The translations under genes and the position numbers were made by a program. Under the pieces are notes generated by a model. That model was not told the origin of the DNA, did not search any database, and saw only the letters and a list, made by a program, of their open reading frames with translations. Below are positions 60,817-64,000 of a DNA stretch of 64,000 nucleotides, piece after piece. Each line of letters starts with the position of its first letter. Positions within the stretch are counted from its first letter, which is position 1. The DNA lies in the NCBI GenBank assembly GCA_019637155.1, contig JAHBWE010000005.1, positions 1 through 64,000 on the forward strand, given 5' to 3'. The stretch is from Labilithrix sp. GTDB lineage: Bacteria; Myxococcota_A; Polyangia; Polyangiales; Polyangiaceae.

Positions 60817-61728
60817 ATGCGGAACGTACACACGTATGCAGTGTTCATCGTTGCTGTAGGCCTTGCAGCCGCGACCGGTTGTGGAAGTCCGGACGTGAAC
60901 GGGACCGGTTTGAGGCGCGGGGCCGCCGCCACCAGCGGCGACATCGGCGGCGGCGATGACAAGGACAACGACGCGACGCCGAGCACGACGAGCGGCGCCC
61001 CGCAGACCCCGGCGCAGACGCCCAACACCGGCGACGTCGATCTCGGCGACGACGACGACGACGAAGCGCCGATCGCCGACAGGGACAAGGACGGCGTCGC
61101 CGACGACGTCGACTGCGAGCCGGACAACGCGGCGGTCGCGGGCACGCGCCTCCTCCAGGACGATCTCCTCACCGACAAGGGCTTCTTCGCGCGGGCCGAC
61201 GGCTTCCCCGCGAGCTGGGTCTACAACGCGGGCTACGTCCAGGGGCGCCTCGCAGCTTCGCCGGATCAGGCAGTTTTCACGAAAGACCCGAACGTCGCGG
61301 ATGCCATCGTCGAGGTGCAGGCCGCGTCGACCGAGATCGGCAACCTCGCGACGCCGAACCATCGCCAGATGTTCATCACCTTCGCGACGAGCATGACGAA
61401 CGGAGTCCTCTCCGCGGTCGGTTGCGGTGTCGAGGTCGACGGCAGTCAGACGGTGACGCAGAAGACGAGCATCGTGCGCCTCAACGGCAGCCCCGGCGGC
61501 ATCACCGCGACGCCGGTCGTGCGCGTCGACCGCGAGGCGGTGCAGGTGAACGAGGTCTTCACGATGAAGGGCACCTTCAAGGCGAACAAGGTCACCTGCG
61601 AGGTCACGGTCCGCGGCGTCACGACGACCGCCACCGCGACCGTCGCCCCCGTCAGCGGCTCGATCGGGTTCTACACGAACCAGACGAAGGCGCTCTTCAA
61701 GCAAGCGAAGATCTGCAAGCTGAAGTGA
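60817..61728 (+). CDS. Lipoprotein with calcium-binding repeat and lectin-like domain
   Basis: 303 residues from ATG 60817 (AGGG five bases upstream). Signal MRNVHTYAVFIVAVGLAAATGC with lipobox ATGC. A Thr/Asp-rich linker holds DRDKDGVADDVDCEPDN, a thrombospondin type-3/EF-hand-like Ca site near 95. The C-terminal ~190 residues are beta-sandwich-like (LAASPDQAVFT, TGTFKANKVTCEVTVRG, GSIGFYTNQTKALF), resembling laminin-G or LamGL folds that bind sugars or proteins. Stop overlaps the next GTG (GTGA). Confidence 0.65.
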   Translation: MRNVHTYAVFIVAVGLAAATGCGSPDVNGTGLRRGAAATSGDIGGGDDKDNDATPSTTSGAPQTPAQTPNTGDVDLGDDDDDEAPIADRDKDGVADDVDCEPDNAAVAGTRLLQDDLLTDKGFFARADGFPASWVYNAGYVQGRLAASPDQAVFTKDPNVADAIVEVQAASTEIGNLATPNHRQMFITFATSMTNGVLSAVGCGVEVDGSQTVTQKTSIVRLNGSPGGITATPVVRVDREAVQVNEVFTMKGTFKANKVTCEVTVRGVTTTATATVAPVSGSIGFYTNQTKALFKQAKICKLK

Positions 61729-62150
61729 CGGTCTTCGCTCGCCTCGTCGCGCTCGTTCGTGCGGTCGACGAGCGGTTGGCGGACGAGGCCGGGCCGTTCA
61801 GCCAGTGCGTGAACTGCGTGCTGAACCTCCAGATCGACGTGACGACGGGCGATCTCCGGAGCGCGGTCGCTCGATGGACGGGGGACGCGGGCGCGCTGAT
61901 CGTGGCGCGTCGGCGGCTCGAGGGCCGCGACCTCGTCGAGCTCTTTGCCAGCTTCGTCGACGCCGGCGTCGTCGCCGCGGAGCTCGCGCCGCTCGGCGAG
62001 GAGCTGGCGCGGCTGCCGGAGACGGCGGAGTGGTTCGCGCTCCACCTCGATCTGCCGGGGAGCCATCCTCTCTCCGACATCGTCGCGCTCGACGCCGTGT
62101 GCCGCCTCGGCGACGACGTCGCGCTCCTCCACGCCGGGTGGAGCGACTGA
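61725..62150 (+). CDS. Small cytosolic protein of unknown function
   Basis: 141 residues, GTG start overlapping the previous stop by four bases. No signal. Mixed helical/beta; CVNCVLNLQIDVTTGDL contains a CxxC. The chain ends in VALLHAGWSD. Translational coupling to a secreted lipoprotein is odd for a cytosolic protein. No family recognised. Confidence 0.55.
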   Translation: MTVFARLVALVRAVDERLADEAGPFSQCVNCVLNLQIDVTTGDLRSAVARWTGDAGALIVARRRLEGRDLVELFASFVDAGVVAAELAPLGEELARLPETAEWFALHLDLPGSHPLSDIVALDAVCRLGDDVALLHAGWSD

Positions 62151-62175
62151 CGCGCGGACGAGGTACGTTCGTTCG

Positions 62176-63063
62176 ATGCGTCGCGTGCTCTTCGCTCTGG
62201 TCCTGGTCGCGTGCAGCAGTGAAGGCTCGAAGGCGTCGCCCGACACGGACGGCGGCTCGACGAGCCCGCCGGGGAGCGACGGCGGCGCGCCCGGAGGCGA
62301 AGAGGCAGGCGCGCCCGCGGACGGCGGCGTCGCCGCGAACCCATGCGAGCGGCCGAAGCCGGGGCCGACGACGACCGGCGTGCCGGCGGGCACGAAGCTC
62401 ACGCCGAGCGGGACGGTGACGGTGACCGAGGACGGCGCCGTCGTCGAGGACCTCGACGTCTCCGGGGAGATCGTCGTCAAGGCCGACAACGTCACGATCC
62501 GGCGCGTCCGGATCACGAGCGGCGACTACTACCCGATCCGCTACGACGATCATCGCGGGCTCCTGATCGAGGACAGCGAGATCGTCGGCACGTCCGACGC
62601 CGTCACGTCGGCGGTGTCGTTCGCGCACTACACCGCGCGCCGCGTCGACGTGCACGGCGGGGCGGACGGCTTCAAGGCGGACGAGGACGTCCTCATCGAG
62701 GACTGCTGGATCCACGATCTGCGGAACGGCCGCGGCCAGCACAACGACGGCGTGCAGTCGACGGGCGGCAAGAACGTCACGCTGCGCCACAACGTCATCG
62801 CGGGGGCGAGCAACGCGTGCGTGCAGACCGGGGACGAGAACGCGCGCGTCGAGAACCTCACGATCGAGTGCAACTGGCTCTCGGGCGGCGGCTACACGCT
62901 GAACATCCGCGGCAAAGGAGCGACCGTGCCGACGGGGACGAAGATCATCGGCAACCGCTTCGGGCGCGACCACGGGTACGGCCCGTGGACGATCGACGAC
63001 CCGAGCCCGACGATCCGCGACAACGTCTACGACGACGACGGCACGCCGATCCCGTACCCGTGA
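62176..63063 (+). CDS. Lipoprotein with right-handed beta-helix
   Basis: 295 residues. Signal MRRVLFALVLVACSS with lipobox LVAC. A Gly/Ser/Pro linker (~15-55) precedes ~200 residues of short strand repeats (DNVTIRRVRITSG, RGLLIEDSEIVG, NVTLRHNVIAGA, ARVENLTIECNW, TKIIGNRF), the ladder of a parallel beta-helix as in pectate-lyase-type proteins. DGFKADEDVLIEDCWIHD could supply catalytic Asp residues. Polysaccharide binding or cleavage is likely; substrate unknown. Confidence 0.78.
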   Translation: MRRVLFALVLVACSSEGSKASPDTDGGSTSPPGSDGGAPGGEEAGAPADGGVAANPCERPKPGPTTTGVPAGTKLTPSGTVTVTEDGAVVEDLDVSGEIVVKADNVTIRRVRITSGDYYPIRYDDHRGLLIEDSEIVGTSDAVTSAVSFAHYTARRVDVHGGADGFKADEDVLIEDCWIHDLRNGRGQHNDGVQSTGGKNVTLRHNVIAGASNACVQTGDENARVENLTIECNWLSGGGYTLNIRGKGATVPTGTKIIGNRFGRDHGYGPWTIDDPSPTIRDNVYDDDGTPIPYP

Positions 63064-63072
63064 CGCCGGCGT

Positions 63073-63591
63073 CTATCCGGCGTCCTTCTTCGCGGTCGCG
63101 GTCGCGGTCGCGGCGTCCGCGCCGGCGTCCTTCGGCGGCGGGCCGGCGTCGACGCCTTCGATCTCGAGGAGCTCGACGTCGAACTTGAGCGGTGAGTTGG
63201 GGGGGATCTTGTCGCCGGAGCCGTTCTCGCCGTACGCGAGCTCGGACGGGATCGTGAGCTTGCGCTTGCCGCCGACCTTCATCCCCGGGACGCCCTGGTC
63301 CCAGCCCTTGATCACGTTGCCCTTGCCGAGCTGAAACGAGAACGGCGCCTTCCCGACCGACGAGTCGAACTGCGTCCCGTTGAGGAGCGTGCCGGTGTAG
63401 TGGACCTTCACCGTGTCGCCCTCCTTCGCCTCGGGCCCCCACCCGACGACGACGTCCTCCTTCACGAGCTCCTTCGGCCCCTGCGGCGGCGGCGGCGACA
63501 CCGGCTTGAAGTCCGTCTGCGGCAGCTCCTCGACCTTCTTCGAGCAACCGACCAGAGCGAGCGAGACGAGGAGAATGGCGGCCAGATGCAT
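63073..63591 (-). CDS. FKBP-type peptidyl-prolyl isomerase lipoprotein
   Basis: 172 residues. Signal MHLAAILLVSLALVGCS with lipobox LVGC. After a Pro-rich linker the FKBP domain (~45-148) is complete: GDTVKVHYTGTLLNGTQFDSS, FQLGKGNVIKGWDQG, GGKRKLTIPSELAYG, IPPNSPLKFDVELLEI. It speeds cis-trans proline isomerisation during folding outside the cytoplasm. A C-terminal Ala/Asp/Lys tail (~150-172) is low-complexity. It converges on the beta-helix gene. Confidence 0.93.
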   Translation of the reverse strand: MHLAAILLVSLALVGCSKKVEELPQTDFKPVSPPPPQGPKELVKEDVVVGWGPEAKEGDTVKVHYTGTLLNGTQFDSSVGKAPFSFQLGKGNVIKGWDQGVPGMKVGGKRKLTIPSELAYGENGSGDKIPPNSPLKFDVELLEIEGVDAGPPPKDAGADAATATATAKKDAG

Positions 63592-63605
63592 GGCCGCCGA
63601 TTACA

Positions 63606-64000
63606 TCACTCGCGGTGTGGAGGGAAGGTGGTGCCGCTCGCGCCGCTCGCGGAGGCCGGCGGGGCGGGGGGCGGCGGGAGCGTGACGTTGAGCGACGCGG
63701 CGACGAGCTGCAGGATCGCCTCGAGCTGCTCCTGCGTCGCGACGACGTGGAGCTTGATCTTCTTGCCATCGGCGTCGACCTTCGCCTGGTTCAAGAGGCC
63801 GCGCGTCGCGATGCGCACGCCGATGCTGTTGACGTTCCGGAGCAGCTCGTTGAGGCGCTCGGCGTTGTCGGCCGCCGCCTCCGCGTCGGTGTTGTCGCCC
63901 TCGGCGTAGACGTCCGCGCCGCCGTCGTCGCGCGGGATGATCCAGAGCCGGATCTCGCTGAGCGACTCGGCGAACTTGAGCCCGCGGATCGCGATCTGCT
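63606..64000 (-). CDS. C-terminal part of unidentified protein (partial at window edge)
   Basis: About 131 codons, frame open to the right edge, so the start lies outside. Visible text runs QIAIRGLKFAESLSEIRLW, a helical stretch (AEAAADNAERLNELLRNVN), TRGLLNQAKVDADGKKIKLHVVATQEQLEAILQLVAA and a Pro/Ala/Ser-rich tail. No signature motif. Fifteen bases separate it from the FKBP gene on the same strand. Confidence 0.6.
   Translation of the reverse strand, partial: QIAIRGLKFAESLSEIRLWIIPRDDGGADVYAEGDNTDAEAAADNAERLNELLRNVNSIGVRIATRGLLNQAKVDADGKKIKLHVVATQEQLEAILQLVAASLNVTLPPPPAPPASASGASGTTFPPHRE

Overview
The window is very GC-rich (roughly 70% by eye, almost every third codon position G or C). 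Its genes look like those of a large-genome myxobacterium (Myxococcota, probably Polyangia). Pointers are the many single-gene lipoproteins with Cys-rich or Gly/Ser/Asp-rich linkers, four Ser/Thr-kinase-type genes, AgmX/PglI-like C-termini, a Ku-LigD end-joining locus, two PilT-like ATPases and many GTG/TTG starts. This is inferred from gene content only. No phage, integrase, transposase or CRISPR array is visible, so the region reads as ordinary chromosome with lineage-specific genes.

Layout, left half. Bases 1-2349 hold two tandem PilT/PilB-type ATPases, the first cut by the window edge and both with eroded catalytic motifs. Bases 2346-8099 (minus) hold five tightly packed genes: a dehydrogenase-like small protein, a GMC oxidoreductase, a Ser/Thr kinase fused to a cyclic-nucleotide-binding domain, a methyltransferase and a hydantoinase/carbamoylase-type amidohydrolase. 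Bases 8098-13530 (plus) hold lipoproteins and outer-membrane proteins, interrupted by a 1-kb gene-free block of two tandem repeat families. Bases 13527-20287 (minus) hold an ABC-F ATPase, a serine hydrolase with small partners, a FadL-like porin and a Cys-rich lipoprotein. Bases 20519-25552 hold a 1156-residue protein ending in a kinase domain and, facing it, a kinase fused to a receiver domain. Bases 25684-31530 hold a YkgJ-type protein, a probable split DUF4145-TPR-membrane-TIR-like protein, a Cys-less glutaredoxin-like protein and a HEAT-repeat protein.

Layout, right half. Bases 31555-41911 are mostly small lipoproteins plus a glutamate dehydrogenase and a tRNA-Lys gene with an unusual T-loop. 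Bases 41913-45521 hold LigD, a 61-codon ORF and Ku, the bacterial non-homologous end-joining set. Next come a kinase-derived membrane protein lacking catalytic motifs and a DEAD-box helicase. Bases 49877-54738 hold an SDR remnant, a full SDR, a polyprenyl diphosphate synthase overlapping a GbsR/MarR-type regulator, and a FadL-like outer-membrane protein without a visible start codon. Bases 55083-64000 hold an S9 peptidase, a TPR protein with a degenerate metallopeptidase-like tail, a COG4324-type aminopeptidase, several lipoproteins, an FKBP lipoprotein and an edge-cut gene.

The most interesting candidates for something new are the DUF4145/TPR/TIR-like locus at 26058-28152, the redox-kinase-amidohydrolase operon at 2346-8099, the tRNA-Lys with A54/U58 swapped, and the palindromic element found after two genes, one copy of which is expanded into a tandem array. 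All functional statements come from reading motifs; no database search was possible.
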